A DNA stretch of 6,072 nt from Christensenella sp. UBA1260 (GTDB lineage: Bacteria > Bacillota > Clostridia > Christensenellales > CAG-917), in the NCBI GenBank assembly GCA_002308155.1, contig DBVQ01000075.1, forward strand, positions 10,732-16,803. The letters are read 5' to 3'. The position numbers and the translations under genes were made by a program. Of the stretch, positions 1 to 5,594 are shown in pieces. The notes under the pieces were generated by a model, which did no database searches, was not told the origin of the DNA, and saw only the letters and a list, made by a program, of their open reading frames with translations. Within the stretch, counting starts at the first letter, position 1, and each line of letters begins with the position of its first letter.

Positions 1-1065
1 CACTTTATGCAAATGATAGTTGCAAAGCGTTTGCAGGATGCGGGGCATCGTCCAATCATCCTCATCGGCGGCGGCACGGCAATGGTCGGCGACCCGAGTG
101 GCAGAACGGATATGCGTTCTATGATGACCAAAGAGACGATTGCGCACAACGTTGAGTGCTTCAAAAAGCAAATGGCGCGTTTCATCCGCTTTGAAGGGGA
201 GAACGCGGCAATTCTCGTCAACAACGCAGATTGGCTGCTTGGGCTCAACTATATAGACTTCTTGAGAGAAGTCGGCGCACATTTCTCAGTCAACCGTATG
301 CTCACGGCAGAGTGCTACAAGCAAAGACTTGAAAAGGGCTTGACCTTCCTTGAGTTCAACTATATGCTCATGCAATCCTATGACTTCCTCGTGCTCAACC
401 GCAAATATGGTTGCGTGCTCGAGTGCGGTGGCGATGACCAATGGTCCAATATCTTGGCAGGTGCAGACCTCATCCGCAGAAAAGAGCAAAAGGCGGCATT
501 TGCAATCACATTTGATTTGCTCACAACGAGCGAAGGCATCAAGATGGGCAAGACTGCAAAGGGCGCAGTTTGGCTCGACAAGGACAAGACTGCTCCGTAC
601 GACTTCTTCCAATACTGGAGAAATATCGCGGACGCAGACGTTGAAAAGGTGTTCAGATTTTTGACCTTCTTGCCGCTTGACGAGATTGCAGAGCTTACAA
701 AATACAACGACGAGCGTATGAACGCGGCAAAAGAGCGTTTGGCATACGAACTGACAAGCATGGTGCACGGCAAGGAAGAAGCCGACAGCGCTCTTCAAAA
801 GGCGCATGCAGCGTTCTCGGGAGACGCAGAGAATATGCCTTCAGCAACGATTCCTGCCGGCATGACAAGCGTTGCAGACATCCTCGTCGCGGTTGCCAAA
901 GTGCCGTCCAAGGGCGAGGCAAAGCGTCTCATCCAAGGCGGCGGTATCAGCCTTGACGGAAACAAAGTGACAGACATTATGGCGCAATTGAGCGACAGCC
1001 AAATTGCAAACGGATTTACGCTCCAAAAGGGCAAAAAGAACTTTTACAAGGTGACAGTCGAGTGA
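1..1065 (+). CDS. tyrS: Tyrosyl-tRNA synthetase, 5'-truncated by window edge
   Basis: Cytoplasmic class I aminoacyl-tRNA synthetase that attaches tyrosine to tRNA-Tyr. The reading frame is open from base 1, so the gene begins upstream. The first two codons are His-Phe, which match the last His of the HIGH ATP-binding motif and the residue after it, so roughly 40-60 N-terminal residues are probably missing. The ATG at 7 is internal. Visible family marks: GGGTAMVGDPSGR near codons 23-35; the tyrosine-recognition segment MQSYDF near codons 124-129 followed by GGDDQW near 143-148; and a KMSKS-type loop, KMGKT, at bases 541-555, in the KFGKT-like form usual for bacterial TyrRS. The C-terminal part (about codons 290-354) is an S4-like RNA-binding domain with VPSKGEAKRLIQGGGI. 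No frameshift is seen and the C-terminus is complete. The stop overlaps the start of yigZ. Any T-box leader would lie outside the window. Confidence 0.97.
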   Translation, partial: HFMQMIVAKRLQDAGHRPIILIGGGTAMVGDPSGRTDMRSMMTKETIAHNVECFKKQMARFIRFEGENAAILVNNADWLLGLNYIDFLREVGAHFSVNRMLTAECYKQRLEKGLTFLEFNYMLMQSYDFLVLNRKYGCVLECGGDDQWSNILAGADLIRRKEQKAAFAITFDLLTTSEGIKMGKTAKGAVWLDKDKTAPYDFFQYWRNIADADVEKVFRFLTFLPLDEIAELTKYNDERMNAAKERLAYELTSMVHGKEEADSALQKAHAAFSGDAENMPSATIPAGMTSVADILVAVAKVPSKGEAKRLIQGGGISLDGNKVTDIMAQLSDSQIANGFTLQKGKKNFYKVTVE

Positions 1066-1691
1066 AGACTATAAAGGTTGTCAGTGGCGAATACCAAATT
1101 GAAAACGAGATCAAAAGGTCTCGTTTTATCGCTACGGCAAAAGGGGAAGTCTCACAAGACGAGGCGGAAGCCTTTGTCAAATCCATAAAGAAGAAATATC
1201 CTGACGCCACTCACAACTGCTATGCCTACGTCGCCGACGAGCTTGGCAACATTGCGCGTTTCAGCGATGACGGAGAGCCTGGGGGAACGGCGGGACAACC
1301 AATCCTTGACGTCATAAAAAAGCAAGGACTTGTGAAAACCGCAGTCGTTGTGACGAGATATTTCGGGGGCATAAAACTCGGCGCAGGCGGACTTGTCGGA
1401 GCATATTCGGGTGCTGCGGCAGACGTGTTGAAAGCCGCAAAAATCCTTGAAAAGAAAGAGTGCCAAAGGGTGCAAATAAGTTGTGATTATGCGCTCTTTC
1501 CACCCGTTGAAAAATACCTATATAAGGCAGAGTGCAAGCCGCTTGGATTTGACTATAACGACGGCGTGAAAGGCGAGATTTTCGTGCCGATTGACGACGT
1601 CAAAAAGGTTGTTGATGACCTCAAGGAATTGACTTCCGGCAGGGCTGAATTGAACGTGCCAGATGGTGTATCGTTTGAAGCGCTTGAGTGA
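1062..1691 (+). CDS. yigZ: YigZ/IMPACT-family protein (UPF0029)
   Basis: Protein of 209 residues, the usual length for bacterial YigZ/YvyE proteins. The N-terminal IMPACT domain (about residues 15-125) carries the family hallmarks: HNCYAYV at 51-57, the FSDDGEPGGTAGQPIL block at 67-82 and VVTRYFGGIKLGAGGL at 96-111. The C-terminal part (about 135-205) fits the small ferredoxin-like DUF1949 domain. The molecular role of bacterial members is not settled; eukaryotic IMPACT regulates Gcn2, and nucleic-acid or ribosome-related roles have been suggested. The start is a GTG whose bases overlap the tyrS stop (GTGA, 4-base overlap). A good ribosome binding site, AAGGTG, lies at 1048-1053 inside tyrS, 8 bases upstream. 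This arrangement implies co-transcription and translational coupling with tyrS. Identification is firm; function is not. Confidence 0.95.
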   Translation: MKTIKVVSGEYQIENEIKRSRFIATAKGEVSQDEAEAFVKSIKKKYPDATHNCYAYVADELGNIARFSDDGEPGGTAGQPILDVIKKQGLVKTAVVVTRYFGGIKLGAGGLVGAYSGAAADVLKAAKILEKKECQRVQISCDYALFPPVEKYLYKAECKPLGFDYNDGVKGEIFVPIDDVKKVVDDLKELTSGRAELNVPDGVSFEALE

Positions 1692-1720
1692 AAGCTCAAA
1701 TGAAAAATGAGGTTTAAGTG

Positions 1721-1750
1721 TCAAAAATGACAGATAAAGTCCATTTTTGA
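1721..1750. repeat. Perfect 9-bp inverted repeat upstream of recX
   Basis: TCAAAAATG (1721-1729) and CATTTTTGA (1742-1750) are exact reverse complements around a 12-base loop. The stem is AT-rich and is not followed by a clean T-run, so it is a poor intrinsic terminator. It may be a weak RNA hairpin in the yigZ-recX spacer or a palindromic protein-binding site. The segment sits inside a 10-codon frame (1718-1750: GTG start, TGA stop) that has GAGG at 1709-1712. A near-direct repeat, TGAAAAATGAGG at 1701-1712 against TTGAAAATGAGG at 1752-1763, flanks it. Confidence 0.45.
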
Positions 1751-1757
1751 TTTGAAA

Positions 1758-2273
1758 ATGAGGAATATGGCAGAGTTTGAACTTAATGAAGAGAGAGCCA
1801 AAAAGGCATACGATTCGCTTGTGAAATATCTGGCTGTTTCACCACGCAGTGAAAAGGAATGCAAAGAGAAACTCTATGAAAAAGGCTATCACAAAAACGA
1901 GGTTGAATATGCCATAGACCGCGCCAAAAAATATCGCTATATCAACGACGAAGAATATGTGAGAACGTACCTTCTTTTCAACAAGACGAAGTACGGCGCA
2001 AAGAAGATAGAATACAAGCTCACAACCGAAAAGGGCATTGACAAGCGACTGGTCGCAAACCTCATCGAAGATATGCTGAGCGACGAGTTTGAAATCTCCG
2101 TTGCAACTGCTCAGGCGGATAAATATATGAAACAAAAAAAGATTGCCGACAAGTCAGGCTATCAACGTGTTTCTGCGTTTTTGTATCAGCGAGGGTTTTC
2201 TTTCAAAATTATAAACAAGGTTTTAAGCAAAGTCTTCGATGTGACCATTGAGGACAGTGAAGAAGATTTTTGA
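1758..2273 (+). CDS. recX: RecX-family regulatory protein
   Basis: RecX proteins bind RecA filaments and limit or modulate recombination and the SOS response. The product is 171 residues from the ATG at 1758, all-helical and highly charged, with the three tandem three-helix repeats of the family. Numbered from the ATG at 1767, repeat 1 spans about 17-70 (SPRSEKECKEKLYEKGY, then YINDEEYVRTYL), repeat 2 about 75-105 (KYGAKKIEYKL) and repeat 3 about 110-157 (QRVSAFLYQRGFSFKII). The start is uncertain. The ATG at 1758 has no ribosome binding site. The ATG at 1767 (168 residues) has GAGG only 3 bases upstream. A TTG at 1752 is also in frame, and an in-frame stop at 1728 rules out anything longer. 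recA is not in the window. The gene is probably transcribed with tyrS-yigZ across a 66-base gap and ends at a strong hairpin terminator. Confidence 0.9.
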   Translation: MRNMAEFELNEERAKKAYDSLVKYLAVSPRSEKECKEKLYEKGYHKNEVEYAIDRAKKYRYINDEEYVRTYLLFNKTKYGAKKIEYKLTTEKGIDKRLVANLIEDMLSDEFEISVATAQADKYMKQKKIADKSGYQRVSAFLYQRGFSFKIINKVLSKVFDVTIEDSEEDF

Positions 2274-2298
2274 TGCGCTCCGTTTGGGCGCATTTTTT
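2273..2298 (+). terminator. Rho-independent terminator after recX
   Basis: ATGCGC (2273-2278) pairs exactly with GCGCAT (2288-2293). The stem extends inward by a T-G wobble and a C-G pair, closing a CGTTT loop at 2281-2285. A run of six Ts at 2293-2298 follows. It starts at the last base of the recX stop codon. The T-run overlaps the mazF stop codon on the other strand (TTA at 2297-2299). The opposite strand has no T-run after the hairpin, so termination is expected mainly rightward. Confidence 0.85.
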
Positions 2299-2653
2299 AT
2301 GTCTCATAAAAACCGAGTGATATGAGCAGTGCTTCGTTCACACGGGTCATAACGTTCAAGGGGAGTTCCCCGATTTTTTCTTTTAGGCGATGTTTGTCAA
2401 GGGTTCGGATTTGTTCAAGCAACACAACTGAATCTTTTGGCAAGCCGTATTCGCCGGCGGGGAGAGGAATATGAGTGGGGAGTTTTGCCTTGCCGAGCTG
2501 AGATGTCACTGCCGCCGCTATGATCGTCGGGCTGTAGCGGTTGCCGACGTTGTTCTGCACAATGAGAACGGGGCGCACTCCGCCTTGCTCGCTCCCAACA
2601 ACAGGGCTCAAATCCGCATAATAAAGATCGCCTCGCTTGACCATAGCATCCAT
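2297..2653 (-). CDS. mazF: MazF/PemK-family mRNA interferase (EndoA/NdoA-like)
   Basis: Toxin-family endoribonuclease that cleaves single-stranded mRNA at short motifs; Bacillus EndoA cuts at UACAU. The product is 118 residues and matches Bacillus NdoA almost end to end. Seen here: VKRGDLYYADLSPVVGSEQG at 5-24, GGVRPVLIVQN at 24-34, then the SPTIIAAAVTSQ block, KAKLPTH and DSVVLLEQIRTLDK. The residues equivalent to the catalytic Arg25 and Thr48 of NdoA are present as Arg27 and Thr50, so it should be active. The ATG ending at 2644 is an alternative start that matches the NdoA N-terminus better (M-VKRGD); neither start has a clear ribosome binding site. In most relatives a small CopG/RHH antitoxin gene lies immediately upstream. 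Here only 98 bases separate it from divergent ddh, and they hold no such gene. Its target sequence here is unknown. Confidence 0.94.
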   Translation of the reverse strand: MDAMVKRGDLYYADLSPVVGSEQGGVRPVLIVQNNVGNRYSPTIIAAAVTSQLGKAKLPTHIPLPAGEYGLPKDSVVLLEQIRTLDKHRLKEKIGELPLNVMTRVNEALLISLGFYET

Positions 2654-2663
2654 ACCGCAATTT

Positions 2664-2694
2664 TTGACAGAAACGTGTTATTTATTCATTTACT
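2664..2694 (+). promoter_or_regulatory. Possible ddh promoter in the mazF-ddh divergent spacer
   Basis: A perfect -35 hexamer, TTGACA, lies at 2664-2669. The best -10 candidate is TTTACT at 2689-2694 (4 of 6 consensus bases), but the spacer would be 19 bases, longer than ideal. At 17 bases the hexamer is only CATTTA. The implied start near 2701 would suit either ddh start codon. I could not define a convincing promoter for mazF in the same 98-base AT-rich spacer. Confidence 0.3.
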
Positions 2695-2714
2695 CTATGC
2701 AAAAAGTGGGTTGC

Positions 2715-2720
2715 GGAGTG
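2715..2720 (+). promoter_or_regulatory. Ribosome binding site that favours an upstream ddh start
   Basis: GGAGTG lies 7 bases before a TTG codon at 2728 that is in frame with ddh, but 31 bases before the ATG at 2752. The ATG has no purine-rich sequence at a workable distance (its upstream is CACATAGATTTTAGT). If this site is used, the protein gains eight N-terminal residues (MFCHIDFS). Confidence 0.35.
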
Positions 2721-2751
2721 ATTTTTTTTGTTTTGCCACATAGATTTTAGT

Positions 2752-3771
2752 ATGAAAATCAAAGCGGCTATTGTCGGATACGGCAACGTGGGCAAATCTG
2801 TTGAAAAATGCATTGCTGAAACTAGCGATTTTGAGCTTGTGGGGATTTTCTCCCGTCGCGCGCCAAATACTCTTAATTCTCCTTACGGCGCGAAGTTTTT
2901 TGAGCAAAAAGAACTCTTTGGCGAGAGGTTTCAAGGACAAATTGACGTTGCGATACTCTCAGTAGGCTCGGCGTTTGACGCGCAAGAGCTTGGATTAAAG
3001 ACTGCGGCGCACTTCTGCATTGTGGATTCATTTGATACGCACGCAAAGATGAAGGAGTACGTTGAGACCCTGAACACAGCTGGCAAAATGTGCGGAACGC
3101 TCGCAATCGTAGGGTGCGGCTGGGACCCCGGGCTGTTTTCACTCATGCGAGCGCTGTTTGCGTCCGTTATGCCTGATTCAATTCCGCAAACGTTTTGGGG
3201 CAGAGGCGTATCGCAGGGGCACAGTGAAGCGGTGCGCAAGATTGAGGGCGTAAAGTATGCCACGCAGTACACCGTGCCAAATGAAGAGGCAGTAAGACTC
3301 GCAAGAGAGGGAAGAACGGACTTTGCCACGCGAGAAAAGCATACGAGAGAGTGCTATGTCGTTCTTGACTATGAAAAACACTTCGGCAAGCCTGAGAGCG
3401 ACATAACCGAGATTGAAAAACAAGCGTTTGAAGAGGAAGTTGCCGCGCAAATCGTCAATCTGCCCAACTATTTTGCGGAGTACGATACGACGGTGCACTT
3501 TGTGAACGAAGCGGAATACCTTGCAAATCACACGCGTATGAGCCACGCGGGGCGCGTCGTTGCCGTTGAAAAGCACGGAGAAGTGGGGAGCAGAGCTGAG
3601 TTTGAACTTGCACTTGACAGCAATCCGGACTTTACGGCGCAGGTTATGGTCGCGTACGCTCGTGCAAACTATCTGCTTGCAAGAAGCGGCGAGACAGGCG
3701 CAATGACCGTACTTGACGTGCCAATCAAATATCTTTTGCGGGGCGGCAAGAGCGGAATTGCGTTCGTCTAA
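2752..3771 (+). CDS. ddh: meso-Diaminopimelate D-dehydrogenase
   Basis: NADPH-dependent cytoplasmic enzyme that aminates L-tetrahydrodipicolinate directly to meso-2,6-diaminopimelate. It is the one-step dehydrogenase branch of lysine and peptidoglycan precursor synthesis. The product is 339 residues, against 320 for the Corynebacterium glutamicum enzyme. An N-terminal Rossmann fold has VGYGNVGKS at 8-16 and the NADP-binding FSRRA at 33-37. The substrate domain has GCGWDPGLFS at 121-130, FWGRGVSQGHSEAVRKIEGV at 148-167 and QYTVPNEEAV at 172-181. NPDFTAQ at 291-297 and SGETGAMTVLDV at 312-323 also match the family. Compared with the Corynebacterium enzyme there is an extra charged stretch of about 15-20 residues near 208-230, before the LPNYFAEYD segment. 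The ATG at 2752 gives the N-terminus usual for the family but lacks a ribosome binding site; a TTG at 2728 is the alternative. It stands alone, with no dapA, dapB or lysA nearby. Confidence 0.95.
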   Translation: MKIKAAIVGYGNVGKSVEKCIAETSDFELVGIFSRRAPNTLNSPYGAKFFEQKELFGERFQGQIDVAILSVGSAFDAQELGLKTAAHFCIVDSFDTHAKMKEYVETLNTAGKMCGTLAIVGCGWDPGLFSLMRALFASVMPDSIPQTFWGRGVSQGHSEAVRKIEGVKYATQYTVPNEEAVRLAREGRTDFATREKHTRECYVVLDYEKHFGKPESDITEIEKQAFEEEVAAQIVNLPNYFAEYDTTVHFVNEAEYLANHTRMSHAGRVVAVEKHGEVGSRAEFELALDSNPDFTAQVMVAYARANYLLARSGETGAMTVLDVPIKYLLRGGKSGIAFV

Positions 3772-3793
3772 CTCACTTGTTCAAATATATTTG

Positions 3794-3820
3794 AAAACCG
3801 CTTGAAAAACAGGCGGTTTT
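3794..3820 (+). terminator. Hairpin terminator after ddh, overlapping the next promoter
   Basis: AAAACCGC (3794-3801) pairs exactly with GCGGTTTT (3813-3820). A T-G wobble and a T-A pair extend the stem inward, leaving a GAAAAAC loop at 3804-3810. The only T-run is the four Ts at the 3' end of the stem, followed by GTG, so termination may be partial. The sequence is symmetric enough to act from either side. It lies 22 bases after the ddh stop and shares bases with the -35 element of the HAD gene promoter. Confidence 0.6.
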
Positions 3821-3829
3821 GTGTATAAT
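3802..3829 (+). promoter_or_regulatory. Sigma-A-type promoter of the HAD phosphatase gene
   Basis: -35 TTGAAA at 3802-3807, a 16-base spacer, and a perfect -10 TATAAT at 3824-3829. TGTG lies directly before the -10, resembling the -16 element of Gram-positive promoters. Transcription should start near 3836, about 24 bases before the ATG at 3860. That rules out the in-frame GTG at 3821 as the start of the HAD gene, because it lies inside the promoter. Confidence 0.8.
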
Positions 3830-3859
3830 GAAAGTATAAATCGCAAAAGACGGGGCAAT

Positions 3860-4513
3860 ATGAAAAACTATGACTACATCCTCTTTGACCTTGACGGCAC
3901 GCTCACGGACAGCAAACCCGGTATTGTAAACTGCATCCGCTATGCGCTTGACCGCCACGGAATAAAATATACGGACGCCATTTTGAACAAGATGGTCGGC
4001 CCGCCTTTTAGGGTGTCCATGAAGGAGTTTTTCGGGCTTGAACTTGACCAAATTGAAGAGCTCATAAAGGACTATCGCGGTGTATATGAGCGCGGCGGTT
4101 GGAGAGCGATAACTGTTTATGACGGCGTGTTTGATATGCTTGAAAAACTAAGAGCAGCAGGCAAACACTTGGCAGTTGCAACCAGCAAACCGATAAAGTT
4201 TACAAGCATAATAATTGACGAGCTTGGCTTTAAAAAATACTTTGATTTCGTGGGAGGAGCATCCCAAGACGCAAGCAAGGAATCAAAGGCAGACGTCATC
4301 AATCTCGCACTTGAAAACTTGGGTGTCAAGGACAAATCAAAAGTGCTTATGGTCGGCGACCGTCTCTATGATATCGTGGGCGCAAAAGAGTGTGGCATTG
4401 ACGTTGCCGCAATCCTTTGGGGCTATGGAGACAGACGCGAGTTTGAAGAATACAAAGCAGACTATATTCTTGCCACCCCAAGCGACGTTGCAGGCCTTGT
4501 TCTCGGTGGCTAA
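3860..4513 (+). CDS. HAD-family phosphatase (phosphoglycolate phosphatase/Gph-like)
   Basis: Haloacid-dehalogenase superfamily hydrolase of 217 residues that probably dephosphorylates a small phosphorylated metabolite through an aspartyl-phosphate intermediate with Mg2+. All four HAD motifs are visible: motif I FDLDGTLTD at 9-17 (nucleophile Asp10, acid/base Asp12), motif II ATSK at 107-110 (Thr108), motif III Lys around 140-143 in ASKESKAD, and motif IV VGDRLYDIVGAK at 165-176 (Asp167 and Asp171). A helical cap domain lies between motifs I and II (about 18-90), including MVGPPFRVSMKEFFGL. This places it in subfamily IA. Gph-like enzymes of Bacillota look like this, but many are broad phosphatases or nucleotidases, so the substrate is not assigned. 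The start is ATG with a modest GGGG at 3852-3855, 4 bases upstream. It has its own promoter and ends at a strong terminator. Confidence 0.9.
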   Translation: MKNYDYILFDLDGTLTDSKPGIVNCIRYALDRHGIKYTDAILNKMVGPPFRVSMKEFFGLELDQIEELIKDYRGVYERGGWRAITVYDGVFDMLEKLRAAGKHLAVATSKPIKFTSIIIDELGFKKYFDFVGGASQDASKESKADVINLALENLGVKDKSKVLMVGDRLYDIVGAKECGIDVAAILWGYGDRREFEEYKADYILATPSDVAGLVLGG

Positions 4514-4562
4514 AACTGAGCTTTTGAAATCATTCTGAACAAAGGGAATTGAAAGGAAAAAC

Positions 4563-4602
4563 GCACTTTATCTCTCGATTTTGAAGAATAAAGTGCTTTT
4601 TT
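4563..4602. terminator. Bidirectional terminator between convergent HAD and lipid kinase genes
   Basis: GCACTTTAT (4563-4571) and ATAAAGTGC (4588-4596) form a perfect 9-bp stem around a 16-base loop that can pair further inside (TCT with AGA). Six Ts (4597-4602) follow on the + strand, serving the HAD gene. On the - strand the hairpin is followed by GTTTTTCC, serving the kinase gene, whose stop codon lies at 4604-4606. The rest of the 90-base intergenic region (4514-4562) shows nothing else I can support. Confidence 0.88.
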
Positions 4603-4603
4603 G

Positions 4604-5449
4604 TTATCGTTTTATGGTATTGACATTGCATTCTGTCTTCTTGAAACAGACCTCAAACTCTCCCTGTTTTTGAGACTTTTCGCCATCCTTGCAGAAGTTT
4701 GTAATGCATGGAAGATTTATGTTTGCGCACGGGGTTTCTTTGAAGATTATAGTGCCTTCACGTTCCTTTTTTAGCCCCATGAAAAACACTCGAAAGAAGG
4801 GGAAGAACATCTCGATTTTGCCAAGCAATCCGTCGTGCTTTGGCGAGCGAATGAGGATGAGATGTCCGCTCTCTTTTTGCTCGTCATACGCTTTGTTGAA
4901 GTTGAAGCCGAAGCACCTTGACGATTTGAGCAGCATAATGAGAGTGAAGTCGCCAGCGTAAGTATTGTCGCCCACGGTTATTGTTGCATTTATTCTGTGC
5001 ACCTTGTATTCCTTGACAACTTGCGCGAGGTAGGCGAGTATGCCAAAACGCTTTTTCATTTTTATGCTTGCGGTGTAGCCGATTGGCGTAAACGAGCCTG
5101 CCGCAAAGACGTAGGAGAACACGTCGCCGCCTGCTATGCCTACAACGGCGTGGTGCTCGGCTGTGCCTTTTGTGTGCTTCTCGGATTTTGCCTTGTCGTT
5201 TAGTGTCCCCGACGGAAAGTAGTAGACGCTTTTTTGTTTGTCGTAAACTTTGTTTAATACGTTTGATAGTGTTCCGTCTCCGCCGCAAACTGCGAGAGCA
5301 CTGTATCCGTCAAGATTGGGTTCGCCGTCATTTGGGATTGTATGGCATGAATATTTGTAGCCGTCACCAAGCCTTTTTTTGACATAGTCAAAAGATATTT
5401 TGTCGCTTGTGCCCGCACTTTTGTTGATTATGATGAGACAACTTTCCAT
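4604..5449 (-). CDS. Diacylglycerol kinase-family lipid kinase (DagK/YegS/DgkB-like)
   Basis: Soluble or membrane-associated kinase of the DAGK catalytic superfamily. Members phosphorylate diacylglycerol or related lipids with ATP; in Gram-positives DgkB returns diacylglycerol from lipoteichoic acid synthesis to phosphatidic acid. The product has 281 residues, near the usual 290-300. Seen: an N-terminal INKSAGTSDK nucleotide-fold segment at 8-17, the signature CGGDGTLSNVLNKV at 55-68, a degenerate PSGTLND at 79-85 (family PxGTxND), FAAGSFTPIGYTA at 115-127 before a KKRFGILAYL segment, and a C-terminal KDGE at 254-257. KDGE matches the DGE holding the DgkB catalytic base. The usual mid-protein DDG is not obvious, so the lipid substrate is uncertain. 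The start is the ATG at 5449, with GTGAGG at 5460-5455, 5 bases upstream; a TTG at 5494 is in frame but lacks support. The gene is divergent from the phosphatidyltransferase gene. Confidence 0.88.
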   Translation of the reverse strand: MESCLIIINKSAGTSDKISFDYVKKRLGDGYKYSCHTIPNDGEPNLDGYSALAVCGGDGTLSNVLNKVYDKQKSVYYFPSGTLNDKAKSEKHTKGTAEHHAVVGIAGGDVFSYVFAAGSFTPIGYTASIKMKKRFGILAYLAQVVKEYKVHRINATITVGDNTYAGDFTLIMLLKSSRCFGFNFNKAYDEQKESGHLILIRSPKHDGLLGKIEMFFPFFRVFFMGLKKEREGTIIFKETPCANINLPCITNFCKDGEKSQKQGEFEVCFKKTECNVNTIKR

Positions 5450-5511
5450 TTTATCCTCACGCCAATATACTGATTTTGTGATTATTTTGTGCAAACTCGT
5501 TGAAAATATGG

Positions 5512-5540
5512 TTTACACATCGCAATATATTTGTTATACT
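5512..5540 (+). promoter_or_regulatory. Strong extended -10 promoter of the pgsA-like gene
   Basis: -35 TTTACA at 5512-5517, exactly 17 bases of spacer, and -10 TATACT at 5535-5540 preceded by TGT (5532-5534), the extended -10 TGn motif. Transcription should start near 5547, giving a leader of about 48 bases. For the divergent kinase gene the only -10-like sequence I see is TATATT at 5469-5464 on the - strand. It lies so close to the start codon that transcription would begin within the ribosome binding site, so I do not annotate it. Confidence 0.78.
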
Positions 5541-5554
5541 TTTCATAACTGTAG

Positions 5555-5588
5555 TTTTTTGCGCACACAATCTGCGTGCGCGAAGGAG
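5555..5588 (+). promoter_or_regulatory. Leader hairpin covering the pgsA ribosome binding site
   Basis: GCGCAC (5561-5566) pairs perfectly with GTGCGC (5576-5581) around a 9-base loop. The stem can continue outward: the T-run 5555-5560 faces GAAGGA (5582-5587) with A-U and G-U pairs. This would place most of the ribosome binding site AAGGAG (5583-5588) inside the helix. The site itself is ideal, 6 bases before the ATG at 5595. The core stem is clear; the masking extension depends on wobble pairs and is an inference. Confidence 0.45.
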
Positions 5589-5594
5589 CACACA

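Noticed and set aside
286..807. Leftward open frame of 173 codons within tyrS
   Set aside because: It is a shadow of a clearly coding synthetase gene: no recognisable domain, no spacing or binding site in its favour, and Cys-rich composition typical of antisense frames.
2471..2743. Rightward 90-codon frame over mazF, considered as a missing antitoxin
   Set aside because: It runs antisense through the mazF coding sequence and the promoter spacer, and shows no RHH, AbrB or other antitoxin-like pattern.
2664..2751. Riboswitch or lysine-responsive leader upstream of ddh
   Set aside because: The whole spacer is only 98 bases, too short for a lysine riboswitch, and shows no stem set or terminator of that kind.
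3821..3859. GTG at 3821 as the start of the HAD gene
   Set aside because: It lies at the promoter -10 region, upstream of the expected transcript start. The ATG at 3860 gives the normal HAD N-terminus directly before the DLDGT motif.
3875..3879. TACAT near the start of the HAD gene as a MazF target site
   Set aside because: A five-base match is expected by chance, and the cleavage specificity of this MazF is unknown.
5449..5494. N-terminal extension of the lipid kinase to a TTG at 5494
   Set aside because: The ATG at 5449 has a well-spaced GTGAGG and starts just before the conserved INKSAG segment; the extension lacks any binding site.
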